Assembly: GCA_033856515.1 (NCBI GenBank)
Contig: JAWVEY010000055.1
Coordinates: 20,685-84,684 of the forward strand
Length of the DNA: 64,000 bases
Direction of reading: 5' to 3'
Source of the DNA: JALZKA01 sp033856515
Lineage (GTDB): Bacteria > Actinomycetota > Thermoleophilia > Solirubrobacterales > 70-9
A model generated the notes under the pieces. The model was not told the DNA's origin. It ran no database searches and saw nothing but the letters and a program-made list of their open reading frames with translations. Positions 15,538-23,725 of the stretch are shown piece by piece (the first letter of the stretch is position 1; every line of letters begins with the position of its first letter). The translations under genes were made by a program, and so were the position numbers.

Positions 15538-17196
15538 TCAGCCGTGGAACGCGCCCAGGACTTTCGGCACGACCTGCTTCTTTCGGCTCATGACGGATGG
15601 GAGCTCCAGCGATCCGTTCTGGAGCTCCTTACCGAACGACTTTTCGACGGGTCCGACGTCGCCGCAGAGCAGCAGGTTGGTCCCCTTGCTGACGATGTCC
15701 GTGACCATCAGCGCTGCGAGCTGATGGCCGCCGGACTCGCGCATTCGCTCCAAGGCGTCCGACAGCTCCGCCGATCGCTCGAGCACCACCTTGCCGACAA
15801 CCTCGATCTGCGCGATCGCGATCGTGTCTCCACCGGGAAGCTGGTACTCCTTCGAGTCCCGGCGGACGATCTCGTCGGCGCTGACGCCCGTCACATCGGA
15901 GCCGGCCTCGAACATCTTGCGGCCGAGCTCCATCGCGTTGACGTCCAGCGCCTGCTCGAGGTAGGAGATGACGACCCGGTCGCGGTCCGTCGCGGTCGGA
16001 GAGCTGAGCAGCATGGTGTCCGAGAGCACCGCGGCCAGGAGCATCCAGGCGGCCGGATCGCTCGGCTCCATTCCGTTCTGGCGAAAACGCTCGACCACGA
16101 GTGTGGCCGTCGAGCCGATCGGGTCGAACGCGGCCCTGACGGGCACCCGTGTCTCGATCGATCCGATGTGGTGATGGTCGAGGATCTCGACGATCTCCGC
16201 CTCCTCGATCCCCGGGACGCTCTGCGCCGCTTCGGCGTGGTCCACCAGGAGCACGCGTCGCGGGCGCGGCGAAACCAGGTCCGAGCGGGTAACCAGGCCA
16301 AGGGGCTTGCCTGCGCGGTCGACCGTTACGGCCGCCCTGTAGTGGACGTCCTTGATGTCGTCCGAGATCTCCGAGACGAGGTCGTCGCGGTCGACGGTCA
16401 ACGGTTCGGTATCAGCCAACGCGCGACAGGGGGCAGCGAGCGTGATCATGCGGCTCGAGACGTAGCTGTCAAGCGGGCTGACGACGACGCTGGCGCCGCT
16501 CTTGTCCGCCAGCTCGAGGATCTCCGTCTCGGGACGGAGGCCGTTCGAAGCGACGAGGAGCGCCGCGCCCAGCTCGAGCGCCTGCCGCTGGGCATCGTCG
16601 CGGTTGCCTACAACGACCACGTCGCCCGGCGAGATGCTGCTCTGCGAGCGCTGCGCGTCGATCGAGTGGACCCAGACACGTCCCTCGATCATCTTGTCTT
16701 CGCCGGCGATCAGCTCGCCGTCGAGAACCTGGACGATCTTCGAGACCTTGGTCGGTGCGTCAACGAGCGTTGAGGTCTTTCGGGATTCGCGGATGTAGCG
16801 GTGTGCAAGCGCGCGCTCCGTCATGACGCCGATCAGGTGCCCGTCGGCATCCACGATGGGGACGATGTCCAGGTCTTCCCGAGCCATCGTCATACCGACC
16901 GAGCGCACCGGCTCGTCGTCTCGCGCGATCGGGAAGCTCTCGGTCATGACGTCGCGGACCCGGAGGAACACGTGGTTCATCAGCTCAGGCGCCTCGGCGC
17001 CGCTTTGCTCGAGCGCCCAGGCTGTCTGCGCGTTCACCTCTCCCAAACGCACGGGGACGTACTCGTTCTCGGAATCGAGCCGGCCCTTCAGCTCGGCGTA
17101 GCCGATCGCCGAGGCGATCGAGTCAAGGTCCGGGTTGCGATGGCCGGTCACATAGATCCGCCGGCGCTTGACGATCTCGTGGGACTCGGTGGTCAC
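15538..17196 (-). CDS. Family II (Mn-type) inorganic pyrophosphatase with CBS and DRTGG domains
   Basis: The 552-residue cytoplasmic enzyme starts with the DHH motif H19-x3-D23-x-D25 (TGHRNPDLDS), followed by a CBS pair and DRTGG insert from about residue 75 to 300, then ILDHHHIGS and a DHHA2 domain with SPTATDRDR. This is the layout of CBS-containing family II pyrophosphatases, where adenine nucleotides bound by the CBS domains control hydrolysis of PPi to phosphate. Such enzymes depend on Mn or Co. A Mg-type family I enzyme is encoded at 46.8 kb. The GTG start at 17196 has a TAATGA hexamer seven bases upstream and no clear ribosome site. Confidence 0.88.
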   Translation of the reverse strand: MTTESHEIVKRRRIYVTGHRNPDLDSIASAIGYAELKGRLDSENEYVPVRLGEVNAQTAWALEQSGAEAPELMNHVFLRVRDVMTESFPIARDDEPVRSVGMTMAREDLDIVPIVDADGHLIGVMTERALAHRYIRESRKTSTLVDAPTKVSKIVQVLDGELIAGEDKMIEGRVWVHSIDAQRSQSSISPGDVVVVGNRDDAQRQALELGAALLVASNGLRPETEILELADKSGASVVVSPLDSYVSSRMITLAAPCRALADTEPLTVDRDDLVSEISDDIKDVHYRAAVTVDRAGKPLGLVTRSDLVSPRPRRVLLVDHAEAAQSVPGIEEAEIVEILDHHHIGSIETRVPVRAAFDPIGSTATLVVERFRQNGMEPSDPAAWMLLAAVLSDTMLLSSPTATDRDRVVISYLEQALDVNAMELGRKMFEAGSDVTGVSADEIVRRDSKEYQLPGGDTIAIAQIEVVGKVVLERSAELSDALERMRESGGHQLAALMVTDIVSKGTNLLLCGDVGPVEKSFGKELQNGSLELPSVMSRKKQVVPKVLGAFHG

Positions 17197-17203
17197 ACCC
17201 GCA

Positions 17204-17209
17204 TCATTA
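17204..17209 (-). promoter_or_regulatory. -10-like hexamer of the pyrophosphatase gene
   Basis: On the minus strand TAATGA ends seven bases before the GTG at 17196, a leaderless layout. It lies in the 45-base gap after the lyase gene. Confidence 0.4.
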
Positions 17210-17241
17210 CCCGAGGGCGCGTGCGGCGTCCTCGTGGTGGC

Positions 17242-18291
17242 TCAGAGGTCGTACGCCTCTTTCAGCTCCGGGTCCTTCTCGGCGAGCATCTCGGCCAACT
17301 CGACCATAACCTTGCACTGCTTCCATGTCGCGTCGTCCTGCATCTTGCCGTCGATCATGTGGACTCCGCGGCCGTCGGGGATCGCCTCGATGACCTTCTT
17401 GGCGAACTTGACCTCCTCGGGATCAGGCGAGAACACCTTCTTCGCGATCTCGATCTGGACGGGATGGAGTGACCAGGCGCCGACGCATCCGAGGAGGAAC
17501 GCGGCGCGGAACTGCGCTTCGCAGCCCTGGACGTCCTTGATGTCGCCATACGGGCCGTAGAAGGGCAGGATGCCGGCAGAGGTGCAGGCGTCAACCATGC
17601 GGGCGATCGAGTAGTGCCACGGGTCCTGCTGCGCGGTCGCGCGCGGCGCCTCGGGGGCGTCCGGATCGGGGTCGTTGATCACGAGGTAGCCGGGATGGCC
17701 GCCGCCGACGCGGGTCGTCTTCATGCGCCGCGACGCGGCGAGGTCGGCCGGGCCAAAGCTCATGCCCTGCATGCGCGGGCTTGCGGTCGCGATCTCCTCC
17801 AGGTTCACGACGCCTTGGGCGGTCTCGAGGATGGCGTGAACCATGATCGGCCGCTTGACCTTTGCTTTCGCCTCGAGCTGGGCGAGCAGGCGGTCGACGT
17901 AGTGGATGTCCCAGGGGCCCTCGACCTTCGGGACCATGATCACGTCGAGCTTGTCGCCGATCTCGGTGACAAGCGTCGTGATGTCGTCGAGGACCCAGGG
18001 GCTGGCGAGGTCGTTGACGCGCGACCAAAGGGCCGTCTCGCCGAAGTCGACATCGTTCGCGACCTTCACAAGCCCTTCGCGAGCGGCCTCCTTGTTGTCC
18101 ACCGAGACGGCGTCCTCGAGGTTGCCGAGCAGGATGTCGGCGGACTTCGCCATATCGGGCACCTTCGCCGCCATCTTCTCGTTCGAGGCGTCGAAGAAGT
18201 GGATCATCCGCGAGGGGCGGAACGGCACCTCGGACATGGGCTCGGGCGCACCGATGGCAAGGGGCTTCATGAAGTCGCGGGGGTTTCTCAT
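17242..18291 (-). CDS. mcl: Malyl-CoA/methylmalyl-CoA lyase (Chloroflexus Mcl type)
   Basis: The 349-residue HpcH/HpaI-CitE superfamily protein closely recalls the multifunctional lyase of Chloroflexus rather than short CitE proteins. Shared stretches include the N-terminal KPLAIGAPEP, GNLEDA, VIMVPKVEGPWDIHYVD, ETAQGVVNLEEIA, GPADLAASR.MKTTRVGGGHP and MIDGKMQDDATWKQ. Such enzymes cleave (or form) malyl-CoA, beta-methylmalyl-CoA and sometimes citramalyl-CoA using Mg2+; in the ethylmalonyl-CoA pathway they split methylmalyl-CoA to glyoxylate and propionyl-CoA and join glyoxylate with acetyl-CoA. The gene is in its own unit. Its TAATCT hexamer, seven bases before the ATG, begins with the TAA stop of the upstream gene. 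Confidence 0.85.
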   Translation of the reverse strand: MRNPRDFMKPLAIGAPEPMSEVPFRPSRMIHFFDASNEKMAAKVPDMAKSADILLGNLEDAVSVDNKEAAREGLVKVANDVDFGETALWSRVNDLASPWVLDDITTLVTEIGDKLDVIMVPKVEGPWDIHYVDRLLAQLEAKAKVKRPIMVHAILETAQGVVNLEEIATASPRMQGMSFGPADLAASRRMKTTRVGGGHPGYLVINDPDPDAPEAPRATAQQDPWHYSIARMVDACTSAGILPFYGPYGDIKDVQGCEAQFRAAFLLGCVGAWSLHPVQIEIAKKVFSPDPEEVKFAKKVIEAIPDGRGVHMIDGKMQDDATWKQCKVMVELAEMLAEKDPELKEAYDL

Positions 18292-18298
18292 GGGGCCG

Positions 18299-18304
18299 AG
18301 ATTA
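18299..18304 (-). promoter_or_regulatory. -10-like hexamer of mcl overlapping the previous stop codon
   Basis: TAATCT on the minus strand lies seven bases upstream of the mcl ATG. Its first three bases are the TAA stop of the SnoaL-like gene, so the promoter is embedded in the end of that gene. Confidence 0.4.
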
Positions 18305-18736
18305 TTCGGCGAGTCCCGCCGACTCGCGCGCCTGCCCTCGGTCGAGATGGAACTCGACGCACACGACCTTCGCGTCTCGCACCCTCCACACGGCTGCTCC
18401 GTCCTGCTCGATCTCGGCGTCGACGCCGCTGGGCCGGCCGCTCAGGTGCACGAACTCGAGGAGACCGTCGGGGGAGTCGAAGATCTCGCCAGGCGCGATC
18501 GTGACTGTGTCGAACGCGCCGAGAAAGTCCCGCCATCCCAGGCGTAGTCCGTCGATGCCCTCGTAGCGAGTGGTCAAGGCGCCGCCGGCCATCAGGCAGT
18601 AGAAGTCGTCGGCCGCGACCTTGGAGATCGCCCTTGCGAATGCGTCCGCGACGGCCTCGCTGTCGATCGGCTGGGCGGGGCCTCCGGTGAAGAACTCGGC
18701 GCGGATGTCGGCGAGCAATTCGCGCGACGTGGTCAC
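18302..18736 (-). CDS. SnoaL/NTF2-like protein
   Basis: The 144-residue product has the cone-shaped NTF2-like pattern: an N-terminal helix with paired acidic residues (IDSEAVADAFARAISKVAADDFYCLM), then LTTRYEGIDGLRLGWRDFLGAFD and beta strands ending in VVCVEFHLDRG. Members include small ketosteroid isomerase-like enzymes and hydrolases, but no catalytic residue assignment is safe. The GTG at 18736 is used because the longer frame runs back across the divergent acetyltransferase start and through its promoter. TACGAT lies seven bases upstream of this GTG. Confidence 0.6.
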   Translation of the reverse strand: MTTSRELLADIRAEFFTGGPAQPIDSEAVADAFARAISKVAADDFYCLMAGGALTTRYEGIDGLRLGWRDFLGAFDTVTIAPGEIFDSPDGLLEFVHLSGRPSGVDAEIEQDGAAVWRVRDAKVVCVEFHLDRGQARESAGLAE

Positions 18737-18743
18737 GCCGCGA

Positions 18744-18749
18744 ATCGTA
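18744..18749 (-). promoter_or_regulatory. -10-like hexamer of the SnoaL-like gene
   Basis: TACGAT on the minus strand is seven bases from the GTG at 18736. The divergent acetyltransferase has its own hexamer (TAGCGT, 18761-18766) twelve bases away, so both promoters fit in a 37-base gap. Confidence 0.4.
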
Positions 18750-18760
18750 TCCCTGCCCGC

Positions 18761-18766
18761 TAGCGT
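18761..18766 (+). promoter_or_regulatory. -10-like hexamer of the acetyltransferase gene
   Basis: TAGCGT lies seven bases before the ATG at 18774; no ribosome binding site is present, which fits a leaderless transcript. Confidence 0.4.
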
Positions 18767-18773
18767 CCGCTCG

Positions 18774-19238
18774 ATGAAACGTACCCCCGGCGCAGAGATC
18801 CGTGCGGCAAGCGATGAGGACATCGAATCCCTGATCGCCGCCTATGAATGGCTTTTTGCCCCGCCTGGCTCGACCCCGCCGTTGTGGGATGAGCGGCGAG
18901 CGGCTGTGGCGCTGCGCCAGGCAATGGAATCCCACGACGCGGCAGTGCTCATCGCCGTCGAAGACCAGGCGATCGTGGGCTTCATCACGGGCTACCTCGA
19001 CATCCACTCAGTTCGCTTCGGCTACCGCTGCTGGGTCGAGGACTTCGCGGTCGACCCCGGCCGCCGCTCTCAGGGGATCGGGAAGGCGCTCCTGGAAGCG
19101 ATGCGCGGCTGGGCCCGCGAACGCGGCGCCACCCACTTGGAGCTCGACTCCGCCGACGCCCGGCTCGACGCCCACCGCTTCTACGAGCGCGAGGGCGCTG
19201 ATCCCGGCTCGCGGTCGTTCCGGTGGGACCCGGTCTGA
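18774..19238 (+). CDS. GNAT-family N-acetyltransferase
   Basis: The 154-residue protein is a single GNAT domain. Motif A is clear (VDPGRRSQGIGKALLEAMRGWA), with the Q/R-x-x-G-x-G/A pyrophosphate loop for acetyl-CoA, preceded by the strand VEDFAV and followed by HLELDSADARLDAHRFYEREG, the usual motif B with its tyrosine. It would transfer an acetyl group from acetyl-CoA to an amine; the acceptor is unknown. The ATG at 18774 is preceded by a TAGCGT hexamer instead of a Shine-Dalgarno sequence. Confidence 0.85.
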   Translation: MKRTPGAEIRAASDEDIESLIAAYEWLFAPPGSTPPLWDERRAAVALRQAMESHDAAVLIAVEDQAIVGFITGYLDIHSVRFGYRCWVEDFAVDPGRRSQGIGKALLEAMRGWARERGATHLELDSADARLDAHRFYEREGADPGSRSFRWDPV

Positions 19239-19316
19239 CGGGCGCCGCCTGCGCCCGATAGCCTCCGCGGCGCGCGCCACCGGATGGCGTGAATCCATCA
19301 CGTCCACGGGAGGCAC

Positions 19317-19820
19317 ATGCACTTCGACCTGAAAAGAAAGACCGCTCTTGTCGCGGCCACGGCAGCGCTCGCGATCGCTGGCTGCGGCGGCGATGACGAT
19401 GACGGAGGCAGCGGCGAGCCGCTGTCGGCGGAGGACTACGCGACTGAGATCGAGGACGTCCTCGTGAGCTTTGGCGAGGCGTCGGTCGCACTCGGTACCG
19501 AGCTCTCCAGCGCGGAGTCGCCGGAGGAGCTCCGCTCAGGCGTCGACGAACTTCAGTCCCTGACACAGACAGCGGTCGACGACCTGAACGCGATCACTCC
19601 CCCCGAGGATGCGGCCGAGGGCCACGAGACGCTGACCGGCGCTCTCGAGGGCTACCTCTCCGACATCGAGTCACTTGCCGAGGCGGTGGAGTCCGACGAT
19701 CCGGAGGCGGCTCAGGAAGCTGCACTCCAGTTCCAGGAGGCTGCCGTCGACGTCCAGTCGCAACTGGCGGAAGCCGCGACGCAGCTCGAGGAAGCCGGTA
19801 TCGAGCCTCCTACGGATTAG
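19317..19820 (+). CDS. Small acidic lipoprotein, function unknown
   Basis: The 167-residue product has a lipoprotein signal with lipobox AIAGC (lipidated C23), an Asp/Gly linker and then an almost entirely helical, Glu/Asp/Ala-rich body of about 130 residues with regular heptad-like spacing (ESLAEAVESDDPEAAQEAALQFQEA). It would be anchored on the outer face of the membrane. A GGGAGG ribosome site precedes the ATG. Proteins of this type are common in actinobacteria and have no known function. Confidence 0.7.
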   Translation: MHFDLKRKTALVAATAALAIAGCGGDDDDGGSGEPLSAEDYATEIEDVLVSFGEASVALGTELSSAESPEELRSGVDELQSLTQTAVDDLNAITPPEDAAEGHETLTGALEGYLSDIESLAEAVESDDPEAAQEAALQFQEAAVDVQSQLAEAATQLEEAGIEPPTD

Positions 19821-19869
19821 GTCTTAGAGGGCACGGTCGGTGGAGTTATCCCCGCCGGCCAGCCCGATC

Positions 19870-19906
19870 TTTCGAAGTATCCTGGCTCCTCAACTTCGAT
19901 TCGAAA
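19870..19906 (+). promoter_or_regulatory. Inverted repeat TTTCGAA / TTCGAAA upstream of the acyl-CoA dehydrogenase
   Basis: TTTCGAA at 19870-19876 and its complement TTCGAAA at 19900-19906 are 23 bases apart in the leader of the gene at 19918. The spacing allows a dimeric regulator to bind, but no regulator can be named. Confidence 0.3.
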
Positions 19907-19917
19907 AGACTGGAGCC

Positions 19918-21114
19918 ATGGCAGTAGCTACCGAGTCGTACCAGGAGATGACCGACGAGCAGCAGGCGATCACCGAGATGGTGCGCCAGTTCGCCGACAA
20001 GGAGATCATCCCTCACGCAGAGGAGTACGACCACGAGGACAAGTTCCCCGAGCCGATCGTCGAGCAGATGAAGGAGCTCGGCTTGTTCGGCGTCACCATT
20101 CCCGAGGAGTACGGGGGCATGGGGCTCGACCTGACGACCTACGCGATGATCGTCGAGGAGCTCTCGCGCGGCTGGATCTCGATCTCCGGCGTCGTCAACA
20201 CCCACTTCATCGGCTCGTACCTCTTGATGAAGTTCGGAACTGACGAGCAGAAGCAGAAGTACCTGCCGGACATGGCGACCGGCGAGATCCGAGGTGCCTT
20301 CTCGCTCTCCGAGCCGGAAGTGGGCTCCGACGTCCAGGGCATCAAGTCGACTGCCAAGGAGGTGGACGGCGGCTGGGAGATCAACGGGCAGAAGATGTGG
20401 GTCACCAACGGGCTCCGCTCAGGCCTCGTGTTCGTGCTGGTGAAGACAGATCCCAAGTCCGATCCGCCCTACAAGGGCATGACCTGCTTCATCTGCGAGA
20501 AAGAGCCGGGCGAGAGCGAGGTCCCTGGGCTCACGATCCCGCCACAGATCAAGAAGATGGGCTACAAGGGCGTCGAGTCCACCGAGCTCGTCTACGACGG
20601 CTTCAAGTGCACCGACGACCACATCCTCGGCGGCCGTGACGGCCTGGGCAAGGGGTTCGGCCAGATGATGGACGCGCTCGAGCTTGGCCGGGTGAACGTG
20701 GCCGCCCGCGGCGTCGGCGTCGCTCAGCGCTCGCTGGAGCTCGCCCTTCGCTACAGCCAGGAGCGAAAGACGTTCGGCAAGCCGATCGCACACCACCAGG
20801 CGATCACGTTCAAGCTGGCCGAGATGGGCACGCGCCTCGAAGCGGCGCGCCTGCTCACAATGAAGGCCGCGCGGATGAAGGACGCCGGCGAGCGCTCGGA
20901 CATCGAGGCCGGGATGGCGAAGCTCTTCGCGTCGGAGGCGGCGCACGCGAACGCGGAGGAGGCGCTCCGCATCCATGGCGGCTACGGCTACTCGAAGGAG
21001 TACGAGATCGAGCGGATCTACCGCGACGCGCCGCTGCTGTTGATCGGGGAGGGCACCTCTGAGATCCAGAAGATGGTGATCGGCAAGAAGCTCCTCGAGC
21101 GCAACCCGATCTAG
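19918..21114 (+). CDS. Acyl-CoA dehydrogenase, methylsuccinyl-CoA dehydrogenase candidate
   Basis: The 398-residue flavoprotein has all three ACAD regions: the helical N-domain, the FAD/substrate motifs GAFSLSEPEVGSDV and WVTNGLRSG, and the C-terminal RKTFGKPIAHHQA, LRIHGGYGYSKEYEIERIYRDA and IGEGTSEIQ with the likely catalytic base E378. It oxidises an acyl-CoA to the enoyl-CoA and passes electrons to ETF. It lies near mesaconyl-CoA hydratase-like, malyl-CoA lyase and ethylmalonyl-CoA mutase genes and resembles in kind the ACAD encoded in actinobacterial ccr clusters, so (2S)-methylsuccinyl-CoA is a likely substrate; other branched short acyl-CoAs remain possible. The ATG at 19918 removes an unlikely 26-residue extension. 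Confidence 0.85.
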   Translation: MAVATESYQEMTDEQQAITEMVRQFADKEIIPHAEEYDHEDKFPEPIVEQMKELGLFGVTIPEEYGGMGLDLTTYAMIVEELSRGWISISGVVNTHFIGSYLLMKFGTDEQKQKYLPDMATGEIRGAFSLSEPEVGSDVQGIKSTAKEVDGGWEINGQKMWVTNGLRSGLVFVLVKTDPKSDPPYKGMTCFICEKEPGESEVPGLTIPPQIKKMGYKGVESTELVYDGFKCTDDHILGGRDGLGKGFGQMMDALELGRVNVAARGVGVAQRSLELALRYSQERKTFGKPIAHHQAITFKLAEMGTRLEAARLLTMKAARMKDAGERSDIEAGMAKLFASEAAHANAEEALRIHGGYGYSKEYEIERIYRDAPLLLIGEGTSEIQKMVIGKKLLERNPI

Positions 21115-21118
21115 ACCA

Positions 21119-21481
21119 TTGGCGTCCGCCGCCGAGCTCATCAAGCAGGCTGTCTCCGGCCTTCAGGCCGAGGTTCCCGGCCTGGCGAATCTGAAGATGG
21201 TGATCGGGCTCGAGCTCCGCGGGCGCGGCGACACGCAGCTCTACCGGGTTGAGCTGCCCGGGCCCAAGGTTTCGAAGGGGTACGCGGACGACGAGCGGCT
21301 TCACGTCTCGATCCCGCGCTCCCACTTCAACGAGCTTGCGGCCGAAGGCAAGCTAAAGCACTGGCACGAGGCGTTCGACCACGGGCACGTGAAGGTCGAG
21401 GGCGACCCGCGCATTCAGCAGCTCGTCGGCGGCGTCATGGCCAAGGCCGAGGCCCGCCAACACCTCCGGAAAGCGCGCTGA
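21119..21481 (+). CDS. Small conserved protein of unknown function, possibly SCP2-like
   Basis: The 120-residue protein starts at a TTG four bases after the dehydrogenase stop, so it is almost certainly co-transcribed with it. It mixes helices and strands (LANLKMVIGLELRGRGDTQLYRVELPG..., VEGDPRIQQLVGGVMAKAEARQHL) in an order reminiscent of sterol-carrier-protein-2 domains, which bind acyl-CoA or lipids, but the match is only by general pattern. No signal peptide or membrane segment is present. Confidence 0.5.
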   Translation: MASAAELIKQAVSGLQAEVPGLANLKMVIGLELRGRGDTQLYRVELPGPKVSKGYADDERLHVSIPRSHFNELAAEGKLKHWHEAFDHGHVKVEGDPRIQQLVGGVMAKAEARQHLRKAR

Positions 21482-21507
21482 GCGCTCGCGAGCTCAAGCC
21501 GGAGCGT

Positions 21508-22572
21508 TTGGCGCGGCTGCGCGCCGCATCCCAGCTGCTGGCCCGTCCCGCCCGTGGCGCCTCGCCCGTGGATGTGGTGCGTGCGATCGGCGGCGCGCAG
21601 TCGCAGGACCAACAGCCCGGGCGGCACCAGATCAGGGTGCGGTCGAGAGGGCTCACCGCCGCGGAGGTTGAGCGGGCGAGGCTCGACGAGCGGTCGATTA
21701 TCCGCCACTGGGTGATGCGCATGACCGTGCATCTCTTTCCCGTGGAGGACTTCGGGTGGTTGACGCCGCTCTTTAAGGAGAGGATCGTGTCGTGGTCGAT
21801 GCGGCGGCTCGAAGCGCTGGGGCTCACGCCTGCAGAGCGGGATCGCGCCCTTGCCGCGATCCGGAAGGCGGTCGAGCGCGAGGGAGCGGTAACGCGAAAC
21901 GAAGCGATGGAGGTCGCCGAAGCCACGGGGATCGAGGTCGACGTGCAGCGGCGAACGCACCTGTCGGTCATCACCGTCGTCGGTGGCACGGCGTGCATCG
22001 GCCCCGACCACGGGCGCGGGAGCGTCTTCGTCGACACGCGCGAATGGATCGGCGATGTTGAGACGCCCGATCGCGAGGATTGCCTTGCTGAGCTCGCCCG
22101 CCGGTACTTCGCAGCGTTCGCGCCGGCAACCGAGCGAGATTTCGCCAAGTGGTCGGGACTGCCGCTCGGCGAGTGCCGCCTCGGGATGGACCGGATCGCG
22201 GGTGAGCTCGGGCAGATTGGCCCGTCGAGCCAGGGGCTGTTCGGTCCCCGCGGCTTCGACTCGCGGGTGCCGCGCTCGCCGGTCGTACGCCTGCTTCCGG
22301 CCTTCGACACCTACCTCATGGGTTACGAGAGCCGCTCGCACGCGGTGGACGAGGCGGGGGAGAAGGTGATCCTGCCCGGCGGGGGGATTCTCAGGCCCAC
22401 GATCTGCGTGGACGGGCGCTTCGTCGGGACGTGGTCTCGCAAGAACGCGAAGACCAAGGTCGCGGTGACGCTCCAGCCGTTCGATCGGATCGACGACCGA
22501 TGGATGCCCGCGCTTGAGGCCGAGGCCGCGGATATCGGGCGGTTCGAGGGTCTTGAAGGGAGGCTGGCCTGA
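21508..22572 (+). CDS. Winged-helix protein of the HTH_42/AlkZ-YcaQ DNA glycosylase superfamily
   Basis: The 354-residue protein has the HTH_42 (DUF1006) layout. Near the N-terminus it carries GAQSQDQQPG, with the Q-x-Q pattern that forms the active site of AlkZ/YcaQ glycosylases, and later the conserved RHWVMRMTVHLFP, LLPAFDTYLMGYESR and GTWSRKNAKTKV. Characterised relatives remove bulky alkylated or cross-linked bases from DNA. Many HTH_42 proteins have unknown targets, so the repair role is an inference. The start is taken as TTG 21508; a CTG at 21478 overlapping the previous stop is possible. Confidence 0.75.
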   Translation: MARLRAASQLLARPARGASPVDVVRAIGGAQSQDQQPGRHQIRVRSRGLTAAEVERARLDERSIIRHWVMRMTVHLFPVEDFGWLTPLFKERIVSWSMRRLEALGLTPAERDRALAAIRKAVEREGAVTRNEAMEVAEATGIEVDVQRRTHLSVITVVGGTACIGPDHGRGSVFVDTREWIGDVETPDREDCLAELARRYFAAFAPATERDFAKWSGLPLGECRLGMDRIAGELGQIGPSSQGLFGPRGFDSRVPRSPVVRLLPAFDTYLMGYESRSHAVDEAGEKVILPGGGILRPTICVDGRFVGTWSRKNAKTKVAVTLQPFDRIDDRWMPALEAEAADIGRFEGLEGRLA

Positions 22573-23709
22573 GTGTCCATCTGGATCACTCGGCAAGAGA
22601 CATCTGCGTCCGAGCGCAAGCGGACTGCGGTCAAGGACCTCTTCGATACCTCGGGGGTGAGGACCACCTACGGCTCTGAGATCTTCGCCGACCACGTGCC
22701 ACACCGGACGGCGGCCGCGGTGGAGCAACTCGAAAATGCCGGCTATGCCTCAGCGGGGAAAGCGAACCTTCACGAGTTCGCTTATGGGATCACCTCGCAA
22801 AACCCCCACTTCGGGGACGTGCCGAATGTCCGCTTTCCCGGGTATGTTGCCGGCGGCTCCAGCGGTGGGTGCGCGGCGGCAATAGCCGCGGGGGAGGCGG
22901 ATGTGGCGCTTGGGACGGACACCGGCGGATCGATCAGGATCCCCGCGGCGTGCTGCGAGGTAGTTGGGTTCAAGCCCACGTTCGGCTTGGTTTCGCTGGA
23001 CGGTTGCTTCCCGCTTGCGCCGAGCTTCGATCACGCAGGCCCGCTCGCAAAGGACGTCGCCGGCTGTGCGGAGATGATGCGGGCGCTCGTGGGCCTGAGC
23101 CTGCCAACGCTCGATTCGCTCGAAGACATCCGGCTGGGCATCGCGTGGCTCAACCACGCCGAAACCGAGGTTCGGACCGTAATCGACGCTGCGGCATCCC
23201 GCCTTCCGCCCGCACTGCCAGTCGAACCCAGCCTTCCGGATGGGGTATTCGATGCCTTTCAGCACGAGGTAGCGGGCACCCATCGGGAGCTGTTCGACCT
23301 GAATCGCGATCGCTATGGGCTGAACGTCAGGACCAAGGTCGAGCGGTGTCTCGAGGTCTCGCGGACCCAGGCGGCGAGGGCGAACGCGATCCGCGAGCGC
23401 TATCGGATGGATTTCGCGAGGGCAACGGCCGACGTCGACATCTTCGTCGCGCCGACGCTTCCGATCGTCCCTCCCGAAGCGGACTGCGACGAGCTCCTCG
23501 TTCGAGCGCAGATGACCCACCTCACATTCCCGCTCAATGCGATAGGCGCGCCCGCCCTCGCCATCCCGTGCGGGCGTACCCAGGGTGGGCTGCCAGTGTC
23601 AATGCAGGTGGTTGGCAAGCCCGGCGCCGACGGCCTCGTCCTTGCTGTAGGTGCGCTCATCGAAGCGGCGCTCCGCAATACTGCCGGACCCGAATTTAAA
23701 CCGATTTGA
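22573..23709 (+). CDS. Amidase-signature family hydrolase
   Basis: The 378-residue enzyme has the Ser-cisSer-Lys triad of the amidase signature family: K21 (AVKDLFD), S96 (AGGSSGG) and S120 (DTGGSIRIP), with the 24-residue serine spacing typical of the family. It hydrolyses an amide or ester of unknown identity in the cytoplasm. It is shorter than most amidases, mainly because the N-terminus begins only 20 residues before the catalytic lysine. It starts at a GTG directly after the stop of the winged-helix gene and runs into the dehydratase gene 16 bases downstream, so the genes from 19918 to 24649 may form one transcription unit. Confidence 0.85.
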   Translation: MSIWITRQETSASERKRTAVKDLFDTSGVRTTYGSEIFADHVPHRTAAAVEQLENAGYASAGKANLHEFAYGITSQNPHFGDVPNVRFPGYVAGGSSGGCAAAIAAGEADVALGTDTGGSIRIPAACCEVVGFKPTFGLVSLDGCFPLAPSFDHAGPLAKDVAGCAEMMRALVGLSLPTLDSLEDIRLGIAWLNHAETEVRTVIDAAASRLPPALPVEPSLPDGVFDAFQHEVAGTHRELFDLNRDRYGLNVRTKVERCLEVSRTQAARANAIRERYRMDFARATADVDIFVAPTLPIVPPEADCDELLVRAQMTHLTFPLNAIGAPALAIPCGRTQGGLPVSMQVVGKPGADGLVLAVGALIEAALRNTAGPEFKPI

Positions 23710-23725
23710 AACTGAACTGAGGACC

